From Persicitalea jodogahamensis (lineage in GTDB: Bacteria > Bacteroidota > Bacteroidia > Cytophagales > Spirosomataceae), in assembly GCF_014651615.1 (NCBI RefSeq), contig NZ_BMXF01000001.1:1645731-1709730 (forward strand): a DNA stretch of 64,000 bases. Direction: 5' to 3'. The notes beneath the pieces are model-generated. The model did not search any database. It saw only the letters and a program-made list of their open reading frames with translations, and was not told where the DNA came from. How positions within the stretch are numbered: position 1 is the first letter of the stretch; the number at the start of each line of letters is the position of its first letter. The position numbers were made by a program, and so were the translations under genes. Shown piece after piece: positions 1-8,509 of this stretch.

Positions 1-463
1 GATTGCCATTCTTCTCACCCGAACCGTGAGTGGCCGTGGCAATGGCCCCCGCTACCGAAATATGCGGCAGCGAAGCCAGGTTGTGTAGCGCATACCCCTG
101 CTCGTGAATGTACGGACTCAGATCACCGTACCTGCTGTTGGCATTGACGGTTACAGACTTTCCGTCGCTGGGAATACCCCAGGAAGGACGATTTTCCATC
201 TGCATAAAGCGACTGTCGGAATCGGCAATGGTGTTGAAGCAATGGCGGGTACCCAGTACTTTAAACTTGTCGTATTTCCCAAGGTAGTACTTAGCCTCTT
301 CCAGCGACTGACCCTTATCCAACTTGGTAGTACTATACATGATATTGCCCGCCCAGTTTTTGAGTACTTCGGCTTTACTTTCGGCTTGGCAGCTCACCAG
401 AGGAGAATACAGTGGTGCGGTCATAAGTGCTGAGGATAGTTTAAGGAAAGTTCGCTTTTTCAT
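1..463 (-). CDS. Alditol/xylitol-oxidase-like FAD enzyme (5' part only)
   Basis: The gene runs off the left edge; only the first 154 codons are visible. It starts at the ATG at 463, preceded by a CCTCCCC stretch in place of a Shine-Dalgarno. The N-terminus (MKKRTFLKLSSALM) resembles a weak Tat signal and is followed by a lipobox-like LVSC, so export is likely. About residues 37-75 match the alditol oxidase family: NWAGNI, then GTRHCFN, where family members attach FAD covalently to the His of GTRHSFN. A later HISVAGAIATATHGSG segment fits the FAD-binding domain. These enzymes oxidise polyols or sugar lactones with O2. Substrate cannot be told from this part. Confidence 0.8.
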   Translation of the reverse strand, partial: MKKRTFLKLSSALMTAPLYSPLVSCQAESKAEVLKNWAGNIMYSTTKLDKGQSLEEAKYYLGKYDKFKVLGTRHCFNTIADSDSRFMQMENRPSWGIPSDGKSVTVNANSRYGDLSPYIHEQGYALHNLASLPHISVAGAIATATHGSGEKNGN

Positions 464-529
464 CGGGGAGGGTTTAGGTTTTTTTTGTAAAACTTAATTG
501 ACATTGAAGATGTTACCCTCGAATAACTA

Positions 530-571
530 CTGCTTTTGGATAACTTTCAACTTTCAATTCTCCACTTTCCA
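530..571. repeat. Intergenic low-complexity direct repeat
   Basis: The short gap between the amidase stop and the oxidase start contains imperfect copies of a 7-8 base pyrimidine-rich unit (CTTTCAA, CTTTCAA, TTCTCCA, CTTTCCA). Similar word-like repeats occur in other gaps of this window (about 5221-5270, 7898-7999 and 23120-23145). No gene or hairpin function is visible. Confidence 0.45.
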
Positions 572-2227
572 CTATAACGTAGGATGCTTGCGGTGGAAAT
601 CCGTGGCGTCCTGGTATGCTTTGGCAACGCCAAGTACCTTACCCTCCTGGAACAACTGCCCCATGAACGTGATGCTCGTCGGCGTGCCCCGACTGCTGAA
701 CCCATTGGGAAGTACCACGCAGGGATGTCCCGTAAGGTTGGTGGTGCCAAGGTTGCCGCCACCATAAGAAGGTGAAATGTAGACTTCCACATTGGCTTTT
801 TTAAGAACATCGTAAACGTCCTGAATGAGTTTGGTGCGCAGCCGGTTGGCCTGCAGGTACTCTACCGCCGGAACGAAACGGGCCGCCCGGAAGGAATTGG
901 GCCAGGCATTTTTGGTCTGGCGCACCAGTAAATCGTCGCGATTAGAGCGGGTCATCTCGTCAAAACCCGCCGCTCCTTCGACAGAAATAATGGACGTCAT
1001 GGCACTGAGCGGGTAGTCGGGTAGTTCCATGGGCACGAGTTCCGCACCCAGTTTTTTGAGCTCAACCAGCGTCAGCGAATCGTTCGTTTTGTTATTGTAA
1101 TCAGTTTCGAAAGCTTTTTTCAAATACCCAATCCGCATTCCTTTCAGCGATTTCAGGGGGGCGTAGTTGAAAGGTGCGTCGATAATGGTCGGATCGAGGT
1201 CATCAGGGCCGTAGATGGCATTGAAAACCAACGCGCAGTCTTCCACCGAGCGGCAGATCGGCCCGATTTTGTCCATGCTCCAGCTCAGGGCCATGGCTCC
1301 GTGGCGGCTCACCCGGCCGTAGGTAGGGCGTAAGCCCGTGGTGCCGCAGACAGTGGACGGCGACACAATGCTACCCAGCGTTTCGGTGCCGATGGCGAAG
1401 GGCAGTAGCCCCGCCGAAACCGACGACGCCGAACCCGCCGAAGAGCCGCTCGATCCACTTTCCGTATCCCAGGGATTGCGGGTTTTTTCGCCGTACCATA
1501 CATCGCCCATGGCCAGGGCACCCATCGTCAGCTTGGCGCAAAGTACCGCCCTGGCAGCTTCCAGTTTCTGGATTACGGTCGCGTTCAGATCCAGCGTCTG
1601 ATCTTTGTACGGTCCGGCTCCCCAGGTAGTTTTGTAGCCTTTGCGAGCCAGCAAATCCTTGGCACCGTAAGGAATGCCATGCAGCAATCCCCGGTACTTT
1701 CCGGCTTTGATTTCCTCATCGGCCTTGCGGGCCTGCGCCAGAGCGAGTTCGTCGGTGAAGGTGATGACACAGTGAAGCTGAGGGTCGTACTTTTTTAGTC
1801 TTGCCAAAAAAAACTCTGTTAGTTCGACGGAAGTAATTTGCCGCGAACGCAGTAGTGAGGCCAGTTCCGAAATGGTGTAAAAAGCCAGGTCGTCTTTGTT
1901 TTTTGGCAAAGTGGATTTTATCAACGTGCTGTACTTGAAAGGCTTCTGCACCGAGTCGAGCATGAAACCTGTAGGTAGCGGATTGAAGTACAAAGCCGGG
2001 GCTACATCGTTGGTAAGCGGAATGGCTCGCACTTTCTCGTAACCCTCCCGTGCCCTCTCCAAGTTACCCAGCATGGAATCGCGCTCGGCCTCGGTGAAGT
2101 CAATGCCGAAGATCTGCGATGCCTGCTGCACCATATCGGTGGTGATTTCGGGGGCTTTGGTAGTGACGAATGAGCCAAGCGCGAAGCTGGCGATAAGGGC
2201 AAATGCAATCCAGGTAAAGTGTTTCAT
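572..2227 (-). CDS. Secreted amidase (amidase signature family)
   Basis: This 551-residue protein has an N-terminal hydrophobic signal (residues 1-22) and an amidase-signature domain from about residue 120. The Ser-cisSer-Lys triad is visible: Lys190 in GIPYGAKDL, the cis-Ser near residue 263 in SGSSGSSAGSA, and nucleophile Ser286 in GTETLGSI. The family hydrolyses carboxamides; GatA is a paralogue but is cytoplasmic and acts with GatB/C, which are absent here. One motif position is unusual: TLGS replaces the common TGGS. A periplasmic amide hydrolase is the best reading; the substrate is unknown. It is transcribed in the same direction as its neighbours but lies 78 bases after the membrane gene, so co-transcription is uncertain. 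Confidence 0.88.
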   Translation of the reverse strand: MKHFTWIAFALIASFALGSFVTTKAPEITTDMVQQASQIFGIDFTEAERDSMLGNLERAREGYEKVRAIPLTNDVAPALYFNPLPTGFMLDSVQKPFKYSTLIKSTLPKNKDDLAFYTISELASLLRSRQITSVELTEFFLARLKKYDPQLHCVITFTDELALAQARKADEEIKAGKYRGLLHGIPYGAKDLLARKGYKTTWGAGPYKDQTLDLNATVIQKLEAARAVLCAKLTMGALAMGDVWYGEKTRNPWDTESGSSGSSAGSASSVSAGLLPFAIGTETLGSIVSPSTVCGTTGLRPTYGRVSRHGAMALSWSMDKIGPICRSVEDCALVFNAIYGPDDLDPTIIDAPFNYAPLKSLKGMRIGYLKKAFETDYNNKTNDSLTLVELKKLGAELVPMELPDYPLSAMTSIISVEGAAGFDEMTRSNRDDLLVRQTKNAWPNSFRAARFVPAVEYLQANRLRTKLIQDVYDVLKKANVEVYISPSYGGGNLGTTNLTGHPCVVLPNGFSSRGTPTSITFMGQLFQEGKVLGVAKAYQDATDFHRKHPTL

Positions 2228-2305
2228 GTAAGCTTGTTTGAATGGTGAGTTATTGGTGATGAATGAGAAAATAAGTCACCATCACCAGTAAAAAAGTTTG
2301 ACTTT

Positions 2306-3457
2306 TCAATATCCTTCTCCACTTCCGCCACCGCCAAAATCACCTCCCCCGAATTTCGGCCCCTGCGGACTGTCGGTAGCGGACTGGCCGATTTCCGTGG
2401 CGATGATATTGCCCGCTAAGATAGCCAATTCGGAGTCTGCTTCTGGCTTGTAGATAAATCCATTCTTGATTTCTTTCAAGTACCTCATCAGCCAAACTAC
2501 CAGCACAACTCCCGCCAATCCCAGCAGAGCCGTAGCCCAATCGCCGGGAATAAATGGGTAGTAGTAATGCAGCGTGATCAATGAAGCCAGCAAGGCAATG
2601 CTACCCAAAACCAGGAATGTCAGACTTTTCCAGTGAATAGCCGCGTAAAGATAAAGCAAGGGAATAACGAAGGTCAAAAGCCAGAAAATGCCCGCCAAAG
2701 CTACTTCGGGCGAGGGATCGGGCAGGTCGTTCAGGGCAGCGTTGCCTTCCCTGACGACAAAGTAATTGCCCGCAGCGTAAAAAACGGACAAAGCCGCGAT
2801 ATGAGTCCATTCGAGCGCAGTTTTCCAATAAAACGATTGCTCTTTTTTCAAAAATTGGTGCACGAAGTACCAGACAGCGCCGGCGTAAAGCATAGCGATA
2901 AAGGGTAGCAGGAGCTTTCCCCAGACAAATTCCATCGCCAGTGAAGCCACGATGAAGAGTCCGGTCAGGAAAGTACCCACGGTGATGAGTGGCTCCCCGT
3001 AATAATAAATAAGGAAAAGCAGCAGCGGCAGATAAGCAAGGCCCAGAAGCCAGGGCGCTTGGTAGTTTAGATCAGCGATTTGCATAATCAGCGGAGCAAA
3101 GGATAGCACTATGGCGTAGAGCATGGCATTATCAATGCCCGAGAAGTGCAGACGGCGATCTTTGATCAAAAAATTCAGAAAGAAAAGTACCCCCAAGCCG
3201 TAGATTGGTCCCAGGAATGTTTCGGCAAACTGCGTGTCGATTATGGGCAGGAAAATCACCGTGGCTGCCGAAAGGCCAAGTATTGTAAAGATGAATAAGC
3301 CGATCCAAATGAACCAATTGGGCCGGTAGGGGAGTGGGGAATAGACTTTGTCGATATTTTCCCGCTGCGGCTGGGTGATGAGTTTTTTTTGCGTCCAGTC
3401 CTGCGCCAGTTTCTGCACCCATTCGTTTTTCAGTAAGGTTTCGTTGTAGGCTTTCAT
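2306..3457 (-). CDS. Polytopic membrane protein with Gly-rich tail
   Basis: I start it at the ATG at 3457 (MKAYNETLLKNEW), not at the upstream TTG at 3487, because the ATG has GGA-rich sequence upstream and gives 383 residues. About 50 soluble, helical N-terminal residues are followed by roughly ten hydrophobic segments (about residues 57-335). The protein ends in a soluble tail finishing GGGDFGGGGSGEGY. Architecture is the same as the next gene upstream (DUF2157-like), so the two are probably paralogous or partner proteins; DUF4401-like is another possible label. The genes are 58 bases apart on the same strand and likely co-transcribed. No catalytic motif is visible and the function is unknown. 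Confidence 0.75.
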   Translation of the reverse strand: MKAYNETLLKNEWVQKLAQDWTQKKLITQPQRENIDKVYSPLPYRPNWFIWIGLFIFTILGLSAATVIFLPIIDTQFAETFLGPIYGLGVLFFLNFLIKDRRLHFSGIDNAMLYAIVLSFAPLIMQIADLNYQAPWLLGLAYLPLLLFLIYYYGEPLITVGTFLTGLFIVASLAMEFVWGKLLLPFIAMLYAGAVWYFVHQFLKKEQSFYWKTALEWTHIAALSVFYAAGNYFVVREGNAALNDLPDPSPEVALAGIFWLLTFVIPLLYLYAAIHWKSLTFLVLGSIALLASLITLHYYYPFIPGDWATALLGLAGVVLVVWLMRYLKEIKNGFIYKPEADSELAILAGNIIATEIGQSATDSPQGPKFGGGDFGGGGSGEGY

Positions 3458-3515
3458 TCTGTTGATGGAGGAAAGGACAAAAGGCAAGAAAGTGTATTTG
3501 AAAAAGGGGGGGGAC

Positions 3516-4484
3516 TTATTTTTTGCCCAGGATTTTCTTGTAGGTCAGGAAAAACCAGACGATACCAGCAGCGGTAGCCAGGAAATACAGCGAGGCGATT
3601 GCATCTATGAGGCCATCAAACATAGTATTGAAAAGCAGGTAGGTAATTCCCGTGTAGGCAAAAACAGTGCTCAGAAGGAGAAATAACAGTGACTTTTCTT
3701 CAAGGGCGTTTTTATAAAAGTACCAGCAACCTACCCCCAGAAGCAGTCCGAATGCTAATTCCCAGCGCTCCTGATTGAACATGCCGCCCAGGCAAGCCAG
3801 CAGGTATAGCGTTCCGGCTAGCAGCACATAAGTATACATAAAATGCGCCTTGATTCCCTGCTTTTTGAGGAGCCACGATCCCACTAACATCACCACGCCA
3901 AAAATGATGGCGTTGCGAATCACCTCCGGATCGGAGAAATCGTTTTCAACCAACAGTTTGCTGGGCGTAGCAGTAAGGCCAACCCACGAAGCCAGGGCGG
4001 TGATAGCCAGCGAAAGTACCCCTTGGTGGTCGAATCGGTACGCGAGGAAGAAAAAATAAATCGCCGGAATCATGACGGCCAGTCCGTAGCGGGTGCCAAA
4101 TAGCTCGTACTGATACTGCAGGTACCCTTCTAAGGCCAGAAAAAGCAAACAGCCCAGCAATAGCACGACATCGAAATAGGGCGCAGACTGTTCTACTTTT
4201 TCGGGTCGGTAGCCTACACCGTTTTTGAAAACGTAAAAAAAACTACCCGCCGTGGCCAGGGCGATCAGACCGATTAATACCGAATGGCCAATGGTATCGA
4301 TGTTCTGATAAATCAAAACACCCACTCCGCCCACAAAGGCTGAGATGGAAACATACAGCAATGTCCGCAGGAAGACAAAAAGCGAAACGGGCTTACGCTT
4401 TTCATATTCTTCAATCAGAACCCGCCGCTCCGATTCGAGCAAACCCTTCTGTTCCAATTCGTCGAGAAGTAAGGATTTATTCAT
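3516..4484 (-). CDS. DUF2157-like membrane protein
   Basis: The 322-residue protein begins with a short cytoplasmic helical region (MNKSLLLDELEQKGLLESE), as in DUF2157 proteins, then has about nine transmembrane segments from residue 35 to 318, ending in a lysine-rich tail. Family members are uncharacterised inner-membrane proteins often encoded next to a second polytopic protein. Here that partner is the gene directly downstream. The GDYxxLxY protein that often accompanies such pairs is not seen nearby. The DUF assignment is from memory of the architecture and is moderately sure; no enzymatic role can be assigned. Confidence 0.72.
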   Translation of the reverse strand: MNKSLLLDELEQKGLLESERRVLIEEYEKRKPVSLFVFLRTLLYVSISAFVGGVGVLIYQNIDTIGHSVLIGLIALATAGSFFYVFKNGVGYRPEKVEQSAPYFDVVLLLGCLLFLALEGYLQYQYELFGTRYGLAVMIPAIYFFFLAYRFDHQGVLSLAITALASWVGLTATPSKLLVENDFSDPEVIRNAIIFGVVMLVGSWLLKKQGIKAHFMYTYVLLAGTLYLLACLGGMFNQERWELAFGLLLGVGCWYFYKNALEEKSLLFLLLSTVFAYTGITYLLFNTMFDGLIDAIASLYFLATAAGIVWFFLTYKKILGKK

Positions 4485-4526
4485 TCAAAATGACTTTTTT
4501 ACCGCCGAAAATCACATTAAATTCTC

Positions 4527-5216
4527 TCATTCGTCTTCATAGCGATCATTCCGCCACGGATAGGCCGTGTTTGAATAGCCGCGCCCTTCCCAAAAACCGA
4601 GCTTATCCTGCGCCATGAAATGAATCCGCTTGATCCATTTCGCGCCTTTCCAGGCGTAAAGCTGCGGCGTGATGACCCGGGCGGGGCCGCCGTGATCGCG
4701 GGCCAGCGGCTCACCGTCGGCGGTATGAACTACCAGCACATCCGGTTTCAGTGCTTCTTCCAGCGACAGGTTGGTGGCGTAGGTATCGTAGCCGTAAAAC
4801 ATCACGTGCGTGGCCGTTTCCTTCGGTTGGACCAATGAGGCCAAATCCAGCATCCTGACACCCACCCACGGTACATCCATCCGCGACCAGGTAGTGACGC
4901 AATGAAAATCGCTGACATCTTCGGTTTGAGGAAGTTCCATAAATTCACCCCATTTCAGCGTCACCGGATTTTCTACTTCACCATCTATGTATAGTCGCCA
5001 GCGTTCCGGCGAAATATCGGGTTTATAACCCAAATCCAGCACGGGCCACTTCTCAGTTTCGAACTGCCCAACGGGTAGTTTGGGCATTCCGTGGCGATTC
5101 GTCGGTCCGCTGCCCTGCGGCTGATCGTCGGCCACCGATGGCGTGTTCCGCATCTTTTCCTCAAATCGGGCCCGTAGCTTCATTCGGGCGGCGATAATTT
5201 TTTCTTGTTTGGTCAT
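4527..5216 (-). CDS. Sulfite-oxidase-like molybdopterin oxidoreductase
   Basis: The protein has 229 residues from the ATG at 5216 (MTKQEKIIAARMK); a TTG ten codons upstream is less likely. It is a compact member of the sulfite oxidase/YedY-type molybdopterin fold. Key signs are LYIDGEVENPVTLKW, then SDFHCVTTWSRMDVPWVGV with the molybdenum-ligating Cys106, and HGGPARVITPQLYAWKGAKW near the C-terminus. No heme domain and no signal peptide are present, so it should be cytoplasmic, unlike MsrP, which is Tat-exported. Substrate is unknown. An 8-bp tandem repeat lies about 90 bases upstream of the start and may affect expression. Confidence 0.9.
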   Translation of the reverse strand: MTKQEKIIAARMKLRARFEEKMRNTPSVADDQPQGSGPTNRHGMPKLPVGQFETEKWPVLDLGYKPDISPERWRLYIDGEVENPVTLKWGEFMELPQTEDVSDFHCVTTWSRMDVPWVGVRMLDLASLVQPKETATHVMFYGYDTYATNLSLEEALKPDVLVVHTADGEPLARDHGGPARVITPQLYAWKGAKWIKRIHFMAQDKLGFWEGRGYSNTAYPWRNDRYEDE

Positions 5217-5306
5217 TTTAAGAGGGACAAAGTGGCAAAGGGACAAAGTTCCAGAGTGCCAAAGTTTTTGCGAATTGATGAGTAAGCAAAGCCGGCTATC
5301 ATTTTT

Positions 5307-5368
5307 ACTCAGGAACTCAGGAACTCAGGAACTCAGGAACTCAGGAACTCAGGAACTCAGGAACTCAG
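5307..5368. repeat. 8-bp tandem repeat ACTCAGGA, 7.75 copies
   Basis: Seven perfect copies of ACTCAGGA run from 5307 to 5362, followed by ACTCAG and then a degenerate copy near 5385. The array lies between the TPR gene stop (5398) and the molybdenum enzyme start (5216), so it sits in the probable promoter or leader region of the latter. It is preceded by another word-like repeat (GGACAAAGTGGCAAAGGGAC). A perfect short tandem array is prone to copy-number change by slippage. Confidence 0.97.
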
Positions 5369-5397
5369 CCAGGCGCTCGGTGGCGAACTCAGGTACT

Positions 5398-6519
5398 TTA
5401 CTTCAAATACTCCTTCGCCTCCCTGATCACGCTTTTGTATTGGGCCAAATCCAGACACTTTTTATAGTACTCTCTGGCTTTTTTCTGATTGCCGCTGCGG
5501 TCGGCGATGCGGGCAAGGCCGGCGTAGGCCATGGCGTGGTATTCCTTCGTGTACTGGGCGTCGTGCGGGATTTTCAGGGCCGCAAGATACTGGTTTTGAG
5601 CGGCGATATCGTTTCGGTGTTTTTTTTCCTGCAAATAGCCGTCGAAGAAATGCCAGGTGATGGGAAAGAATCCGTTGGTTAGTTTCCTGAGTTCGGGCAA
5701 TTCCCGTTCGGCTTCCGCATAGCGTCCGGCCAATAGTAGCGACTGGACATGAATCATCCGAAAAATGGGATTTTTGGGATAAGCCGAGGTCAGCTGGGTA
5801 GTATATTTTACGGCCAAGTCGGGCCTTGATTCGTGGTCGAGGTAGGTTTGAGCCAGGAAATAGGCGGCTTCCACTTTTGTGATGACCGCTTTCCTGGTGG
5901 CTAAATCCAACTGCCTCAGACCGAGACTTTTGTTGCCATCTTTAAAGAAAATCATCAGCGGCCGCACGATGGCGTGGTCTTCGGGATAAGCTTCCACGTA
6001 GTAGTTGTAAGTACCCGCCACGAACAGAAACTCCGGATTTTGGTCGGTCAGTTTCAGGGCTTCGGTGAGGTTGCCGTACGCTTTTTGGCCTTCCCCGGCG
6101 GCTTTTAGTAGTTCGTTCTGGTAGTTGTACATCAAAGCCAGATAGCCCCGCGCCGCCAGCCGGAAAAAGACCGCTTCGGGGTGTTCGCTGTTCTTGCCGT
6201 ACTGCTTTTCCACCGCCGCCAGACATTGGTCGAGCTGCCTGATGTATTCGCCGACTTTCGCTTTGTTGTCTTTGATGGGCAGGTATTGCCAGTACATCTG
6301 AAAGGCAGTAATAAAATAAGTGACCGGATGGCCGGGATAGCGGCTCTGCAATTGCCGCCGCACCGCGTCAGCCTCCCCGAACTCGTAGTTGTAAATATGG
6401 TCGATGCCTTGCTGAACTACCCTCATCGTCGCCTTGTCGTCCAGAATCTGGGTTCTAGCCGGGAAGCCAATGCCAGTCAAGAAGATAACCAGAAAAAAAA
6501 GTACGTAGCGGACGGGCAT
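5398..6519 (-). CDS. Exported TPR-repeat protein
   Basis: The 373-residue protein has a Sec signal (residues 1-23, ending near ARTQ). The rest is alpha-helical with TPR-like helix pairs, clearest at about residues 125-165 (GYLALMYNYQNELLKAAGEG), 270-300 and 330-370 (YAGLARIADRSGNQKKAREY). It is likely periplasmic or attached to the envelope and would mediate protein contacts. It diverges from the M16 peptidase gene, with about 127 bases between the two starts. No enzymatic motif is visible. Start is the ATG at 6519, which directly leads the signal peptide. Confidence 0.8.
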   Translation of the reverse strand: MPVRYVLFFLVIFLTGIGFPARTQILDDKATMRVVQQGIDHIYNYEFGEADAVRRQLQSRYPGHPVTYFITAFQMYWQYLPIKDNKAKVGEYIRQLDQCLAAVEKQYGKNSEHPEAVFFRLAARGYLALMYNYQNELLKAAGEGQKAYGNLTEALKLTDQNPEFLFVAGTYNYYVEAYPEDHAIVRPLMIFFKDGNKSLGLRQLDLATRKAVITKVEAAYFLAQTYLDHESRPDLAVKYTTQLTSAYPKNPIFRMIHVQSLLLAGRYAEAERELPELRKLTNGFFPITWHFFDGYLQEKKHRNDIAAQNQYLAALKIPHDAQYTKEYHAMAYAGLARIADRSGNQKKAREYYKKCLDLAQYKSVIREAKEYLK

Positions 6520-6542
6520 ATGGAATGGCTTTGAAAGGGTAG

Positions 6543-6574
6543 TTTGCTTGTATGCTATCGTAGCAGTAGTTTTG
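6543..6574 (+). promoter_or_regulatory. Predicted promoter of the M16 peptidase gene
   Basis: TTTG at 6543-6546 and TAGTTTTG at 6567-6574 are separated by 20 bases, matching the Bacteroidota consensus (-33 TTTG, -7 TAnnTTTG). The start codon at 6647 lies about 70 bases downstream. Confidence 0.55.
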
Positions 6575-6646
6575 TTTATAGCATCTGATACTTACTATTC
6601 AAAAGAAAAAAGCATACAGCGTACGGCCTATTGCTTAAAGCCACTA

Positions 6647-7894
6647 ATGATCCACTACGAACAATTCACCCTCGATAACGGCTTAAAGGTACTCGTCCAC
6701 GAGGATTTTTCCACGCCGATGGCCGCTGTAAACATCGTGTACAACGTCGGCTCGCGCGACGAAGACGAGCAGCGGACCGGTTTCGCCCACCTCTTCGAAC
6801 ACCTGATGTTCGGCGGATCGAAACACATTCCCGTTTATGACGAGCCCGTACAGTCGGTGGGCGGCGAGAACAATGCCTTCACTTCGCCCGACATTACCAA
6901 TTATTACCTCACGCTCCCGGCCGAAAACGTCGAAACGGCCTTCTGGCTGGAATCAGACCGGATGCTGAGCCTTTCCTTTGACCCGAATGTACTGGAAGTG
7001 CAGCGGAAAGTGGTCATCGAGGAGTTTAAGCAGCGGTATCTCAACCAGCCCTACGGCGATCTGTGGTTGAAGCTGCGCCCGCTGGCGTATACCACGCACC
7101 CTTACCGCTGGGCTACCATCGGTAAGGATATCGAACATATTGAACGCGCCACGCTCGACGACGTGAAGGATTTTTTCTTCAAATACTATCGCCCCAATAA
7201 CGCCGTGCTGGTAGTGGCCGGAGCCGTGACGGTGGCGCAGGTACGACAATTGGCCGACAAGTGGTTTGCGCCCATTCCGGCGGGCGAGCCGTACGTGCGC
7301 AATGTACCGCAGGAACCCACACAAACTACCCCTCGCAAGTTGGAAACTTCTGCCGCCGTGCCGCTGAATTCTTTGATTAAAACCTACCATATTCCCGCCC
7401 GTTATGGCACCGACTTTCACGAGGCTGACTTGATCAGCGATATTCTGGGGCGCGGAAAATCCTCACGACTTTATCAGGCTTTGCTGAAAAATATCCCACT
7501 GTTCAATAGCATAACGGCCAGCGTAATTCCCTCGCTCGATCCTGGCTTACTTATCATCAAAGGGAATCTTAATCCCGGTGTGACAATGGAAGCCGCCGAC
7601 GAAGCCATCGAAAATCTGTTGCAGGATTTTGTAGAGAACGGTACGACCGCCGAAGAATTGGAGAAAGTCAAAAACCAGGCGGAAGCTTCATTAGCTTTCT
7701 CACAGGTCGAGTTGCTTAATCGCGCCATGAACCTTGCCTATGCCGCTAATGCGGGTAACGCCGAGTGGGTCAACGAAGACGAGGAAAAAATCCGCGTTAT
7801 TCAGCCCGACGACATTCAGCGGGTAGCGCGGCAGGTGCTACGGCCGGAAAATTGCTCCACGCTGTATTATCACGCCTTAGTCAATGAACAGTGA
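6647..7894 (+). CDS. M16 family zinc metallopeptidase
   Basis: I start it at the ATG at 6647 (MIHYEQFTLDNGLKV), where homology to M16 proteins begins; the open frame extends upstream only with a TTG start. This gives 415 residues, normal for a single-chain M16B subunit. The inverted zinc motif HxxEH is at His48, Glu51 and His52 (HLFEH), and the third ligand Glu lies in VVIEEFKQR. A second domain of the same fold follows from about residue 220. Many Bacteroidota encode M16 genes in pairs of active and inactive subunits; here it stands alone, with ispF next. No clear signal peptide is present in the chosen form. Confidence 0.92.
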   Translation: MIHYEQFTLDNGLKVLVHEDFSTPMAAVNIVYNVGSRDEDEQRTGFAHLFEHLMFGGSKHIPVYDEPVQSVGGENNAFTSPDITNYYLTLPAENVETAFWLESDRMLSLSFDPNVLEVQRKVVIEEFKQRYLNQPYGDLWLKLRPLAYTTHPYRWATIGKDIEHIERATLDDVKDFFFKYYRPNNAVLVVAGAVTVAQVRQLADKWFAPIPAGEPYVRNVPQEPTQTTPRKLETSAAVPLNSLIKTYHIPARYGTDFHEADLISDILGRGKSSRLYQALLKNIPLFNSITASVIPSLDPGLLIIKGNLNPGVTMEAADEAIENLLQDFVENGTTAEELEKVKNQAEASLAFSQVELLNRAMNLAYAANAGNAEWVNEDEEKIRVIQPDDIQRVARQVLRPENCSTLYYHALVNEQ

Positions 7895-7903
7895 ATAGGG
7901 GAT

Positions 7904-7930
7904 AATGGACAATAACCGTTGTTGTCCATT
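7904..7930. repeat. Inverted repeat downstream of the M16 gene
   Basis: AATGGACAA (7904-7912) pairs perfectly with TTGTCCATT (7922-7930). A T8 run occurs only about 14 bases later, so this is a weak terminator candidate. The rest of the gap to ispF is built from similar words (ATAATGGACAAT, CATTATCCATTGTC). Confidence 0.5.
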
Positions 7931-7999
7931 CCGCTATGAGTCGTTTTTTTTGTCTCATTCCGCCGCGTGGTTCATTATCCATTGTCAACTACCCATTGA

Positions 8000-8491
8000 A
8001 TGACTTTTCCTTTTCGCATTGGCCAGGGCTATGATGTACATCAGCTGGAAGAAGGCCGACCCTTCTGGCTGGGCGGAATACTGATTCCGCATAGCCACGG
8101 GGCCAAGGGCCATTCCGACGCCGACATCGTGTGCCACGTACTTTGCGATGCCCTATTGGGGGCGGCCAATCTGCGGAACATCGGCTACCATTTTTCCGAT
8201 AAAGATCCGCAATGGAAAGGGGTAGACAGCAAGATTCTGCTCGCCAAAGTACTGGAGATGATTCGGGAAAAGGGCTATGAAGTGGGCAACGTGGACGTGA
8301 CCGTGGTGCTGCAACTACCCAAGCTCAATCCCCATATTCCGGCCATGAAGGAATGCCTGGTGCGGGTAATGAATATCGGGGAAGACGCTATTTCTATCAA
8401 AGCCACCACTTCCGAACATATCGGTTTTGTGGGGCGGCAGGAAGGCATCGCCGCACATTGCGTGGCTTTAATCTACCAGCCGAAAACGTAG
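8000..8491 (+). CDS. ispF: 2-C-methyl-D-erythritol 2,4-cyclodiphosphate synthase
   Basis: This 163-residue enzyme of the non-mevalonate isoprenoid pathway converts CDP-methylerythritol 2-phosphate to the cyclic diphosphate, releasing CMP. The zinc ligands are visible as Asp12 and His14 (GYDVH) and His46 (HSDADIVCHVLCDALLGA). The C-terminal ATTSEHIGFVGRQEGIAAH segment is the nucleotide-binding signature. Length is typical and the protein acts as a cytoplasmic trimer. It is not clustered with ispD here. It is convergent with the universal stress gene, with only 18 bases between stops. Confidence 0.98.
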   Translation: MTFPFRIGQGYDVHQLEEGRPFWLGGILIPHSHGAKGHSDADIVCHVLCDALLGAANLRNIGYHFSDKDPQWKGVDSKILLAKVLEMIREKGYEVGNVDVTVVLQLPKLNPHIPAMKECLVRVMNIGEDAISIKATTSEHIGFVGRQEGIAAHCVALIYQPKT

Positions 8492-8509
8492 CAGAGGCAG
8501 GAGGTGGCC

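Noticed and set aside
5307-5368. CRISPR array
   Set aside because: Unit is 8 bases without spacers and there are no cas genes; it is a simple tandem repeat.
5143-5682. Plus-strand open frame with repeated SGTQELRN peptides
   Set aside because: It is the translation of the 8-bp tandem repeat plus antisense of the molybdenum and TPR genes; no start or homology supports it.
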